From contig JAUPFP010000006.1 of the NCBI GenBank assembly GCA_036925085.1, positions 5,235,131-5,299,130 on the forward strand: a stretch of 64,000 nt of DNA. The letters run 5' to 3'. The notes beneath the pieces were generated by a model. It was not told the DNA's origin and did no database searches. It was given only the letters and a program-made list of their open reading frames with translations. The DNA is from Brachycybe producta (taxonomy: Eukaryota > Arthropoda > Diplopoda > Playtdesmida > Andrognathidae). Positions within the stretch are counted from its first letter, which is position 1. Every line of letters begins with the position of its first letter. Of the stretch, positions 24,032 to 33,000 are shown one piece after another. The position numbers were made by a program, and so were the translations under genes.

Positions 24032-24480
24032 CAGTGCCGGCCTTAGCTTCCTTGCCGCCCTAGGGAAGATTTTTTCAGGGCGCCCCATTCAAAATGAGAA
24101 CTAATGAAAATATTTGTTTTATTATTAGTACAAAAAAAAACATTATGTCCATAGAGAAAACCATATTATTTTTAGATTAAAAAATGAATAGATACAAAGA
24201 CCACAAAGGAAATGTTAAACTAAGTTGTTTAATTAATATATGAAGGTTAAAAAAGTTGGCCGTTCTGGCCTTTTTATCGGCGAAATTTTTAATTAAAGCA
24301 GAAAAGTCGAGATTTTCGGCAATTTCAATGGAAAGTCTGTTTTGTGACATTGTAGACCTGGACAAAGGTCGAGTTGTTCTGTTCACAAAGTGAAAATGTT
24401 CTGACCAAATAAACATAATATAAAAAAAAATTTAAGAGGGGCGCCCCGAAACTTACTCAACGCCCTCGTGCGGTGCACTG
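24032..24480. mobile_element. hAT-like MITE, 449 bp
   Basis: A perfect 8-bp duplication CCCATATT flanks it (24024-24031 and 24481-24488). The ends are CAGTGCCGGCCTTAG and ...CGTGCGGTGCACTG. Both sub-ends carry GGGCGCCCC words in opposite orientation. An 8-bp duplication with CAGTG ends is diagnostic of hAT elements. No transposase remains. Confidence 0.85.
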
Positions 24481-24488
24481 CCCATATT

Positions 24489-26277
24489 TTTTGGTTGATA
24501 GACTTTCAACAAATTAATATTAAACCTGTTTTCATCATCATGAAGTATAATTTCAGTTAAAAGAAATTACCACAGTTTAAATTTCTAGTGAAAAGAAATG
24601 TGGTTAATTTATAGTTAAATTTGGCAACAATGTTGTCAATTGAACTGAGTGGATGAACAGCATTACTCCATTAAAATGTCATTTGTTTTGTTGAACACAA
24701 ATGCAGCAAATGACAAATAACATTGACGGCTAATGAGAACACTTTATTTCTGATATAGTGTGAGAACTTTACATCAGCCACCGTGTTCACAACTGTGGTC
24801 CGTGGATATACGGATAATCCGTATCTCTAGCTACAGACAGACTTAATCATTGATTTAGCTAGATATACGATGGATAACTATCCGCATAGTCACAGTCGTG
24901 ATTACAGCGACAGGGAACATTAGGAATGTTTTTTTTTGGGGGGGGGGGCCAGGTATTGTTGAGCAGACAAATACTCTTGTTTAGCCTGGCACTTAATACA
25001 GTATTGAATATCCTACTCAACTGAGCGAAGTCAATACTGCATATTTGCATCAAAACCTCTAACCTCTAGCCTGCTCAAAATATGGTATGTAACTTTAACG
25101 TCATAACCAACTGGACCTGCCTTTTCATTTTTTATGGAAATCCGATTAGGATTGGAGATTTCAATGCTTTATGATCGGCTGCAAATATGAAACGAAATGG
25201 AAGCTATAGAAAGCAAGCAGCAGCAGTTTGCTTTTTTTAATGATGCATTAAAATGTTGTTTGAAAAATCAATTTTCAATAACATTTAACTTTAAACTTTC
25301 TACTTAACAATAAAATTCTAAATTTATTCCCAAAATTTGTGGCTGGGCCCGTACGGCGAGACCTGGAAGGTCGCATACGGCCTGCGAGCCATATGTTGTG
25401 CAGGCGTGATCTGGACCAATTACTCATTGTAGTCATAAGGCCCATCTGTACATGTATATTTTTTTGAGGCGAACTTCAGTTTTGAAAAGAAGTTTTGTGT
25501 TGTTGCTACTGAATTAACCATAATAATGAAACCTTAACCTAAATGTACGTGTAAGCCCAAGAGTCCAAACACAAGAGTCCATTTGACTTGTACATACTCG
25601 TATATGTTGTGGTAAATATAATGTAGAAACGAATATATAGCTTTTTCAAACTGCTTCTACTGTATATGTCTAAAGTAATTATGATCCGAAATCCACAGTG
25701 AGCCTTCGTGCATGTCAGTGGGCAATCAACAGTAACGAAATTAGAGTCAGGGTAGTTCACCATTCATATTTCAATTATAGATTACATTGGCGCCTTTACT
25801 AAAACGAGCTATAGCTAGCTGCCTTTTGTGTGGTCTTGTGTGTTGCGTGTACATGTATGTGTTTCTTTTCATTTCGCTTGTACCACCCCCACCTCTCCTG
25901 GGCTTCTTCATGGTTTTTGAGTAAAAATTGAGGCAAAATGACACTTAGAAAGATGCCCGTGATCAGTATGTGTTTGGTTAGATTTAGTTGCCAAGTCTCA
26001 ACGAATGTTCATTAAGGTAGCAATCATTTTTTTTTTCTTCCAAACTTTGGACAGTTTATTAAATATAGATGGATGGTGAATATATAAAGTTGATAAAGAT
26101 ATCGCTGTTTGGTTGGACTTCTTTGAAAGTAAAAGATGACACACAGACGATGATGGATATATCAATGTTTCGCTTAGCATGCACGAACATTTACTGATCA
26201 ATAGGGTAAAACCGGTTCTACACGATGTCTGTATATGTAGCATACTTTTTTCTAGAACATTTTGAGGGGTTTATAGC
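24489..26277. other. AT-rich stretch without a gene
   Basis: No gene seen. A T8-G10 run lies near 24930-24948. Confidence 0.45.
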
Positions 26278-26350
26278 AGGGTTGGCAAAAATCCCGGTAA
26301 AGGACAGGGCACTGGTAAATACCGGTTTTTACCATTAAAACCGGGAAAAA
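26278..26350. mobile_element. hAT-like terminal fragment
   Basis: Begins CAGGGTTGGCAAAAATCCCGG, a common hAT-style end, then ACCGGTTTTTACC and AAACCGGG. A similar ACCGG-rich design occurs in the element at 53518. The other terminus is not found. Confidence 0.4.
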
Positions 26351-26356
26351 AACTAG

Positions 26357-26426
26357 TGTTATGCTCGTTTCATCTAGTACTATAGCTACTCTCATGAAAG
26401 AACTATCGCCGTGAAAACGAGGCTTT
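26357..26426. repeat. Short MITE related to family V
   Basis: TTATGCTCGTTTCATC at left and GTGAAAACGAGGCTTTA at right are loosely inverted. The right part, GAAAGAACTATCGCCGTG, matches the right end of family V at 19476-19505. Only about 70 bp. Confidence 0.45.
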
Positions 26427-27325
26427 AGCTCAAGGCAATTAGAATTAGCCACTAGAAATTAGGGATGCGGATTAGAATCGGAATTGTTATTCGAGAAAAA
26501 GATATTACAAAATTTTTTAAAAAAATGATTGAAATCAGAATCGGACTGAATATTTTTTCAAATTTCCATTCCTGATTTGAAACATTTGATAACAGTGAAA
26601 TATCGCAAATAATAACTACAGAAATTACAAGAAAATCTACTTAAGTCCAAAAAAGTACCTGTAATTTAAGATGTTTGGAGATGTAAAAAAAAAAAAGGGA
26701 TTTAATTATTTATAAACACTGTGTACATTTTTCTGGCATAAATGAAGGGAAACTCCCTTTAAGATGCTTTATTTTTTTAATTACAGAAAGGATTTTTTTT
26801 TTTCGTCTTTTGTTTGATGTTTTTTACGCTTTGATGATTCTGTATGGTTGAACCTATTTAAATACAAAAAGTTGAATTTATTAGCTGTGAAAAAGGGATG
26901 GGTAAATTCGTATTTCGTTCTTTTTTTTTTTTTTTTAAGAATGTTTGCTTTTTGGCGAAGGTGTGTGTTTTGTTTGTCATACGAGCTCGTACATTTGATA
27001 CTTCTTAATATTGACTAATTATGAAACTAGTTCATATATTCACAATAATAAATAAGGATGCCATTTTGGTTAAGAACATAGAGAGTATAGACAGTCCAGA
27101 GTACGAAAAGTTGAAGTTAAATTTGATTATTCCAAAAACATGGTCTCGATTCTAGCCACATTAAGTTGAATTTTTAACGATAATTAACGTTCAAATCTCT
27201 TCTTTAATGTTGTGGCCAGGTATTAATGGCGGTTTATTGCAATATTTAAAGGCGTTTTTATTTTATACAATTTTGAATTATACTAATTTGCTTGACCCAT
27301 GTTAAAGACAATTACGTTTTATTTA
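26427..27325. other. AT-rich stretch without a gene
   Basis: Nothing recognisable beyond homopolymer runs. Confidence 0.4.
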
Positions 27326-27375
27326 AAACTAGTGGGGATAACCCGTCATAAATGACGGGAGCAAAATTCTAGTTT
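27326..27375 (+). repeat. Family T hairpin repeat, copy 1
   Basis: ACTAGTGGGG, then the hairpin CCCGTCATAAATGACGGG (8-bp stem), then GCAAAATTCTAG. The same block is inverted at 62912-62960. A hairpin a few bases before CTAG resembles a Helitron 3' end (hairpin then CTRR), but the second copy lacks CTAG. Confidence 0.6.
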
Positions 27376-27469
27376 AATTTTGCTACTAAATTTTAATTTA
27401 ACTATTTTATTCAAATACTTCATTATAAATGAGATTTCGTTTGAATGTCTGGTTGTCATGAAATAATTT

Positions 27470-27541
27470 GCTATGTCCTCTTGACAGACAAAGCTTAAAA
27501 TAAATAAAATTCTTTTATTAGGCATATATTACATTATATCC
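27470..27541 (+). repeat. Family U repeat, left part, interrupted by the LTR element
   Basis: AATTCTTTTATTAGG and ATATTACATTA match the minus strand of 52739-52811. The repeat resumes at 39035 after the retrotransposon. The last four bases, ATCC (27538-27541), are the left target-site duplication. Confidence 0.7.
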
Positions 27542-27952
27542 TGTAACGAATTCACCGTTTAGAATTCGTCCGTTTTTGTAGACACCCTGTAATCAAGTTG
27601 TATCGATGAAAGGTTCTCACCTCATGCTTGGGGGTGGCCGGGAGGTCATTACGACGATGACTCCCTGCCCTCCAAAGATGAGAAGAATAGCCCAAAAGTA
27701 CTACATCGATGGTTAATAGGATAGATCCTAGAAGAACCATCGATGCAGAACTTTTGGACGTGAGAATCTTTACAAATTGTTAATAGGAGGATGATCGTAC
27801 ATCCTTCTGTATTGTTATAATTTATACATCTTATAGATGTTTTCGTTTTCTTGTCAAGTGATAGTTCACTTCTAGGTCCGAGTGTGTCCAAGAGACTTGG
27901 ACACACCTGGAGCCTTTGTTATCATAATCAGATGTTTGTATTGTATTTTGAG

Positions 27953-27960
27953 TATAAATA
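27953..27960 (+). promoter_or_regulatory. TATA box of the 5' LTR promoter
   Basis: TATAAATA lies about 120 bases before the poly(A) signal. That places U3 before it, a short R around 27985-28095 and U5 after. It is the only good TATA element in a plausible position, and the identical copy in the 3' LTR is at 38596-38603. Confidence 0.75.
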
Positions 27961-27968
27961 CAAGAGGT

Positions 27969-28057
27969 TGTAGATTGAGAGGACAGATCGGATAGATCAG
28001 GCAGATCGGACAGACCGTCTTTATGCTTAAGACCGATGCGATATCTCTCAATCTACA
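27969..28057 (+). promoter_or_regulatory. 13-bp inverted repeat bracketing the R region
   Basis: TGTAGATTGAGAG (27969-27981) is exactly inverted as CTCTCAATCTACA (28045-28057). The enclosed bases repeat CAGATCGGA-like words. In the 3' LTR copy of the transcript both arms would be present just before AATAAA, so a stem could act in 3'-end formation or strand transfer. That role is inferred. Confidence 0.6.
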
Positions 28058-28074
28058 GGACTCTCTGTTTATTG

Positions 28075-28080
28075 AATAAA
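28075..28080 (+). promoter_or_regulatory. LTR polyadenylation signal AATAAA
   Basis: AATAAA within TTGAATAAAAGAG. Its functional partner is the identical site at 38718-38723 in the 3' LTR, which would end the genomic transcript. Confidence 0.7.
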
Positions 28081-28341
28081 AGAGCATTTTCATCATACGA
28101 ATTCAATGTGTGGACTCAGTCATTTTATGGGAGTGGGACTTAGGATTATAGCCGCCACGTAGCCGATGTTTCCACCGGACAACGAAGTCTCCAGCAGCCG
28201 AGTGTAAGACGACATCTCTACAATATTCTCTACCACAGGTCTCCTGAGGTACCGACCCTTGTGTCCCTGGTGGTTAAGTGTGCAACACAGGAGCCAATAG
28301 ACCGAAAGACTTAATCATCAACATCCATTCGACACTTCTAG

Positions 28342-30036
28342 ATGGCTAGTAGAGATCTCTCTACTAACCCTACGGAAACGGGGATGTTACAAAATGGTGG
28401 AGGTGCGGGGTACCTCACTACAGATCCAGTAGAGAATACCAATGATGTCGGAGTTACACCAGGTGGTAAAGGAAAGAAAGGCAGACCGAAATCGAAGTCG
28501 AAGACACGGGAGAAGGACGATACAAACCAAATGGATGGAGAAGATCCACTTGAAGGTATCCTTCAAAATCTAAGTGCTGAAAGACGGGAGAGACTGATGG
28601 CCTGGTTCGAAGCCCAGCAACCATCAGGATCGATGTTACTCCGGAGCGGGCGTGGTGTAAGTACAGTTCAGCGTCATACGGTAGTCCGAGAAATGGATAC
28701 CGGAGTGGAGCCCTCGTCGGCCCACGCTGAATCGCAGCGTCATACAGTGATTCCTGGATTGGACACTGAAGGGGAGCCCTCGTCGGCCCACGCTGAAAAC
28801 CTGAGACAGGTTAATGTATTCCAAACGCCGCTCATGCTGAAGAAGAGTGGAGGGACCCAGAGAGGTCGCCTACCTGAGACTCCTATTCTACGGAGAGAGA
28901 ACCCGGACCAGCTAGAGGATGAAAGCCTAACAAGTGAGGATCCCAGCGTGGAAGAGCTGGAAGGAAATCCAATTTGCAATCGTCATCGGACCTGTGAGGA
29001 GCTGGATGGGAAGTACAAGAGTCTTCACCCACTCCGGAATCTGGAGACCTTCAAAGGATTGACGTCTGTATACACCTTTCTGGAGGACTACGAGAGTATC
29101 GCAGATCTGGAGGACTGGAGCAACGTCCACAAGACCTACTACTTACGTAAAGCGGTAGAAGGGGACGTAGTACGTTGGTTATCCAATTTCTACAAAGAAA
29201 ATCGAGGAAAAACCACGTGGGACTTCATTCGAAGCGAGTTAATTGAAAGATTTGGACGTCGAGACGAGTTAGTGCAACTGAAGCTGAGGTTGGATACCAT
29301 GCTCCAAAGGAAAGGAGAGGACACCAATCAGTTTTTGGGTCGCTACCTTGACTTGAGTAGAAAAGTGTTACCGGGGGTAACCGACAAATACCGGATTGTG
29401 GAATTTCGGCAGAAACTTCATCCGATTATACGTAATGCTACACAGAATGCGCCGAATAGCAATCTGAAGCTGTACACTACATATATCAAAGATACCGAGG
29501 AAGTTTTGATGGCTGATGGGTTATGGATACCGGAAGGAACGATGGGTCAACAAACGATGACCCAGGTCTCCAAGGGTCCACAGAAGAATAACCAACGCCA
29601 AAATGCCAAACAGACGCAAGCAGTAATGTACGGAGGACGTTCTTACGCGGTTGTTACTCAAGATCAAGCGGACCCAACGAACAACTCGACTCCATCAAAT
29701 TCAAATAACCAAGCGCAACAGAAGACCAACCAGAACTCGAATCAGCAACAAGGTCGAAAATGGAACCAAAGATATCCGCAGAAGAAGAACTACAATGGTC
29801 AGCAAACGCAAGATGGAAGTAAAACCCTGAAAGATCTCAGCACAGTAGAGTGTTATCACTGTCACGAGAAGGGTCACTTTTCAAGAAACTGCCCAAAGAG
29901 AGTAGTTGCGGATGGAACCGTTGGACTTGTTCAACATGGAATGGCCACTGGAAAGAATGGCCAGCAGTATTTTGTCGTCAGCGAGAACGGGCAGAAGAAG
30001 TTCCTGCGAGAGGAAAACCCGGCTGATTTAAACTAG
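28342..30036 (+). CDS. Gag polyprotein of the Gypsy element
   Basis: 564 codons, starting at the ATG inside U5 of the 5' LTR and reading through the primer-binding region. No later ATG is obviously better placed, although the next in-frame ATG (28384) is also in the LTR. Residues about 111-154 hold two tandem 22-residue units (66-bp duplication, 28672-28803). Residues about 240-370 look like a retrotransposon Gag/capsid domain (WLSNFYKENRG, WDFIRSELIERFG, LDLSRK). A Gln/Asn-rich linker follows. The CCHC zinc knuckle CYHCHEKGHFSRNC has Cys504, Cys507, His512 and Cys517 and would bind genomic RNA. Gag forms the particle in which reverse transcription occurs. The frame ends at TAG 30034-30036, right after a slippery site. 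Confidence 0.93.
   Translation: MASRDLSTNPTETGMLQNGGGAGYLTTDPVENTNDVGVTPGGKGKKGRPKSKSKTREKDDTNQMDGEDPLEGILQNLSAERRERLMAWFEAQQPSGSMLLRSGRGVSTVQRHTVVREMDTGVEPSSAHAESQRHTVIPGLDTEGEPSSAHAENLRQVNVFQTPLMLKKSGGTQRGRLPETPILRRENPDQLEDESLTSEDPSVEELEGNPICNRHRTCEELDGKYKSLHPLRNLETFKGLTSVYTFLEDYESIADLEDWSNVHKTYYLRKAVEGDVVRWLSNFYKENRGKTTWDFIRSELIERFGRRDELVQLKLRLDTMLQRKGEDTNQFLGRYLDLSRKVLPGVTDKYRIVEFRQKLHPIIRNATQNAPNSNLKLYTTYIKDTEEVLMADGLWIPEGTMGQQTMTQVSKGPQKNNQRQNAKQTQAVMYGGRSYAVVTQDQADPTNNSTPSNSNNQAQQKTNQNSNQQQGRKWNQRYPQKKNYNGQQTQDGSKTLKDLSTVECYHCHEKGHFSRNCPKRVVADGTVGLVQHGMATGKNGQQYFVVSENGQKKFLREENPADLN
28395..28412 (+). promoter_or_regulatory. Putative primer-binding site
   Basis: After a 3-base spacer, TGGTGGAGGTGCGGGGTA follows the LTR. 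A TGG at this position would match the CCA end of a tRNA. I could not match the rest to a specific tRNA, so the primer is unidentified. It is unusual in lying inside the gag reading frame. Confidence 0.5.
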
Positions 30037-30089
30037 AAAGGGTGGCAGTAAAGAGGGGCCTACCGCCCTTTAAGAACGGAAAACCCTCT
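30027..30089 (+). promoter_or_regulatory. -1 ribosomal frameshift signal: TTTAAAC plus pseudoknot
   Basis: In the gag frame the last codons read GAT TTA AAC TAG, so T-TTA-AAC (30027-30033) is a perfect X-XXY-YYZ heptamer in register. A one-base backward slip enters the pol frame, which has been open since TGA 30024-30026. Downstream, 30037-30045 pairs with 30063-30071 (nine pairs, one G-U). The loop bases AGAGGG (30052-30057) pair with CCCTCT (30084-30089), giving an H-type pseudoknot. If the first three A-U pairs melt, the spacer is six bases, the usual range. The element therefore probably makes a Gag-Pol fusion at low frequency. Confidence 0.88.
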
Positions 30090-33000
30090 GGAAAACGACA
30101 AAATCGAAACGAAACAGCGATCGCCAATTCCCAAAACATTGTGGACAAAGCTTTGTTGGGGGGGAATAGGGGCGTGAGCGAAGCTACCAATGTCACTAAA
30201 ACTAGACGGAATGCTGGAGCACCGAAGAGACCATGCGATTTGGACACTCAAGGACTCCCTGAGCAATCGTCGGAGTTGTTAGTCGGCATTTCGAATGTCA
30301 CCACAACTAGACCAAAGGCTGGAGCACCGAAGAGACCATGTGATTTGGACACTCAAGGACTCCCTGAGCAATCGTCGGAGTTGTTAGTCGGCATTACGAA
30401 TGGAAAACGACAACGGAATTCACGAAAATATAAGAAGCTGCGAAAGGATACTGGTCGAAGGGGAGAAATCATCGAAGAGATATTTCCGGAACCCATCATC
30501 TGGTCACCTACGAAAGCTATGGTAGTTTACGCGAATAGCTTGGAGGAAGCAAAGAGAATTGTGGAAGCCATGGAAACTGGAGTTAATCAAGACAGAATTG
30601 AGGGAGAGACCCAACAGAATTCTGCGGTGCCAGTCGGAATTGAGGGAAGGACCCAACAGAATTCTGCGGCGTGTATACCGGGGATAAGCAATGTTGCTCA
30701 GGAAATCCCTCAAGATGTAACATCCAATGTTATTGCCTCGGGCAAGGCCGAAACTGATGCTAAGAAATCCAAGAAGGCTATTGTAAATGCAGCTATCGGT
30801 AGAGGAGATGATACCAGCAGGATCCCTGCGAACAGCGAGGTTATTGAATCCGTTGAAGTTGGAGATTTGTTGAGAAGTAGGGCTTGTTGTCGAAAGAGTG
30901 TCGAAATCACTGTAGACAGCCTACTCACCTCATGCGAACTCATCGAGGTAGGAGATACTACGCCCGATGAGAGTGTTGCCAAGATTACCATTCAGGTTGA
31001 CGGCACACCAGTTCGATTTTTGGCGGATAGCGGAACTGGGTTCACTATCTTGTCAGGCACAATGGCCAAAGAGTACGGACTTCGATATGGACCAATCCGG
31101 AACGCACCTGCATTAGGCGCAGTAGGAGGGGTACCAATTAAGGTACTTGGTCAGTTGTGGCCAACGTTCGAGTTGAACGGAAAGCAAGTAACGGCAAGGA
31201 TGCTCATCATAGATGGAAAACGAGAAGCACTGCTGGGGAGAGACCTGGGAGCTGCGTTTGATCTCATCATTTCCATGAAGACCTCCAAGATCTACTTTGC
31301 TAATGAGATGTTCTACGAAGGAACACGAGAATTGTTGAAGAAAGGAAGTGCGCGTAGTAGCCTTCCCTGGAATTTCTTCAAAGAGTTAAAAGAGGAGGGA
31401 TGTGCTCAGAATAGCCATCTGGATAACTCCTATGCCATAAAAGCTAGAGAGGAAAGCTGCGTAAAAGCCCAAGGAAGGATTACGTTAAATCCGGGCCAGG
31501 CTTTGAACCTCAAAGTAGCTGCAGGGCGGATCATTGAGGAAAACGAAGTACTCATGATTGAAACGAACGATAGTCTCTTTAATAGAAAAGGCATCGTTGT
31601 GGCCAGCAGTGTGCTACAAGGGAATGGGACATCACAACTGGAAGTCCAACTCCTAAATACCACACTGGAGTCCGTGGGGATTGGAGACCGCGAGACTATT
31701 GGACACTTCGAACTTCTAGAAGAACTAGAAGAAGAGCAAGCCTGCAAAGTTTCCGAAGAGGAAAACTTTAGAGACATCGGAGAAGCACCCGTTGATTTTG
31801 AAAAAGAAATTCAACTTGGTCCTGAACTGACAGATGATCAAAGAGAAGAGTTGACGATCCTACTGAAGGAGTTCCAACCGATCTTCGCCTTTTCATCTAA
31901 GGACCTGGGAGCTACGAATCTGACCAAACACAAGATCGAAACTGGAGATAATCTACCTGTTCGAGACACGTTACGAAGATGCGGGCCTGGGGAACGCATC
32001 GTAATTGATGAGACGCTAGAGGAGATGAAGAAATCTGGGGTTGTAAGGCCATCGAAATCGCCGTATGCATCGCCCATCGTCCTTGTAAAGAAGAAGGATG
32101 GCTCCTACCGTTTCTGTGTAGATTATCGGAAGTTGAACGCGATTACAAAGGCAGACACTTATCCATTACCGAGGATTGATGATGCATTAGACTCCATGAG
32201 AGGAGCATGCTACTTCGCAACGCTGGATATGAAGAGTGGATACTGGCAGTTCGAGATGGAAGAAAGCGACATCGAGAAGACCGCATTTACATCTCATCGA
32301 GGATTGTTCGAGTTCGTAAGAATGCCTTTCGGACTCCGAAACGCTCCTGCCACTATGCAACGTGCATTGGACATCCTACTCGCCGGGCACAAATGGGAAA
32401 CGTGCCTTGTCTACCTTGACGACATCGTAGTGTTTGGAAGAACGTTCGAAGAATTTTTGGAAAGACTGAGAACTATCTTGGACCTGCTGAGGACAGCAAA
32501 CCTGAAGTTGCATCCAATGAAATGCTTCTTTGGATTCCAAGAAGTGAAGTATTTGGGACACCTGATCTCGCCTGATGGAATTCGGCCAGATCCAGATAAG
32601 GTTGTCGCCATAAAGAACTTCCCAGTTCCTGACAATGTAACCGCAATCAGAAGTTTCCTTGGATTGGCGGGTTATTATCGAAAGCATGTACCTGGATTTG
32701 CCAACATAGCGAAGCCAATGTCAGACCTTACGGGTAAAGATATACCGTTCGAATGGTCAGTTGACTGCGAGAATGCATTCCGCACGCTAAAGAATATGTT
32801 GTCGAAATCTCCATTGGTTGCCGTATATGATCCGAAGGCTGCAATATTTATGCATACTGATGCCTGTGGATACGGAATTGGAGCGATGCTTTACCAGAAG
32901 TCAGAGGATAAACGAAGAAAGGAGATCATTGGAAGTGTCTCCAGAGTTCTAAGGAACGCGGAAAAGAACTACAGTACGACGGATAAGGAGTGCCTAGCAG

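Larger units (their letters stand above)
27542..28391 (+). repeat. 5' LTR, 850 bp
   Basis: Begins TGTAAC and ends GTTACA, a perfect 6-bp inversion with canonical TG...CA. It contains a TATA box (27953-27960), a polyadenylation signal (28075-28080), several hairpins and the gag start codon (28342). It differs from the 3' LTR only at 28241 (C here, T at 38884) by eye. Confidence 0.97.

Noticed and set aside
28636..28979. Minus-strand frames within gag and pol
   Set aside because: They are shadows of the long plus-strand frames and have no domains.
30042..30044. GTG as an independent start of pol
   Set aside because: Animal translation would not normally start at this GTG, and the frame is open upstream to the slippery heptamer, which explains pol expression better.
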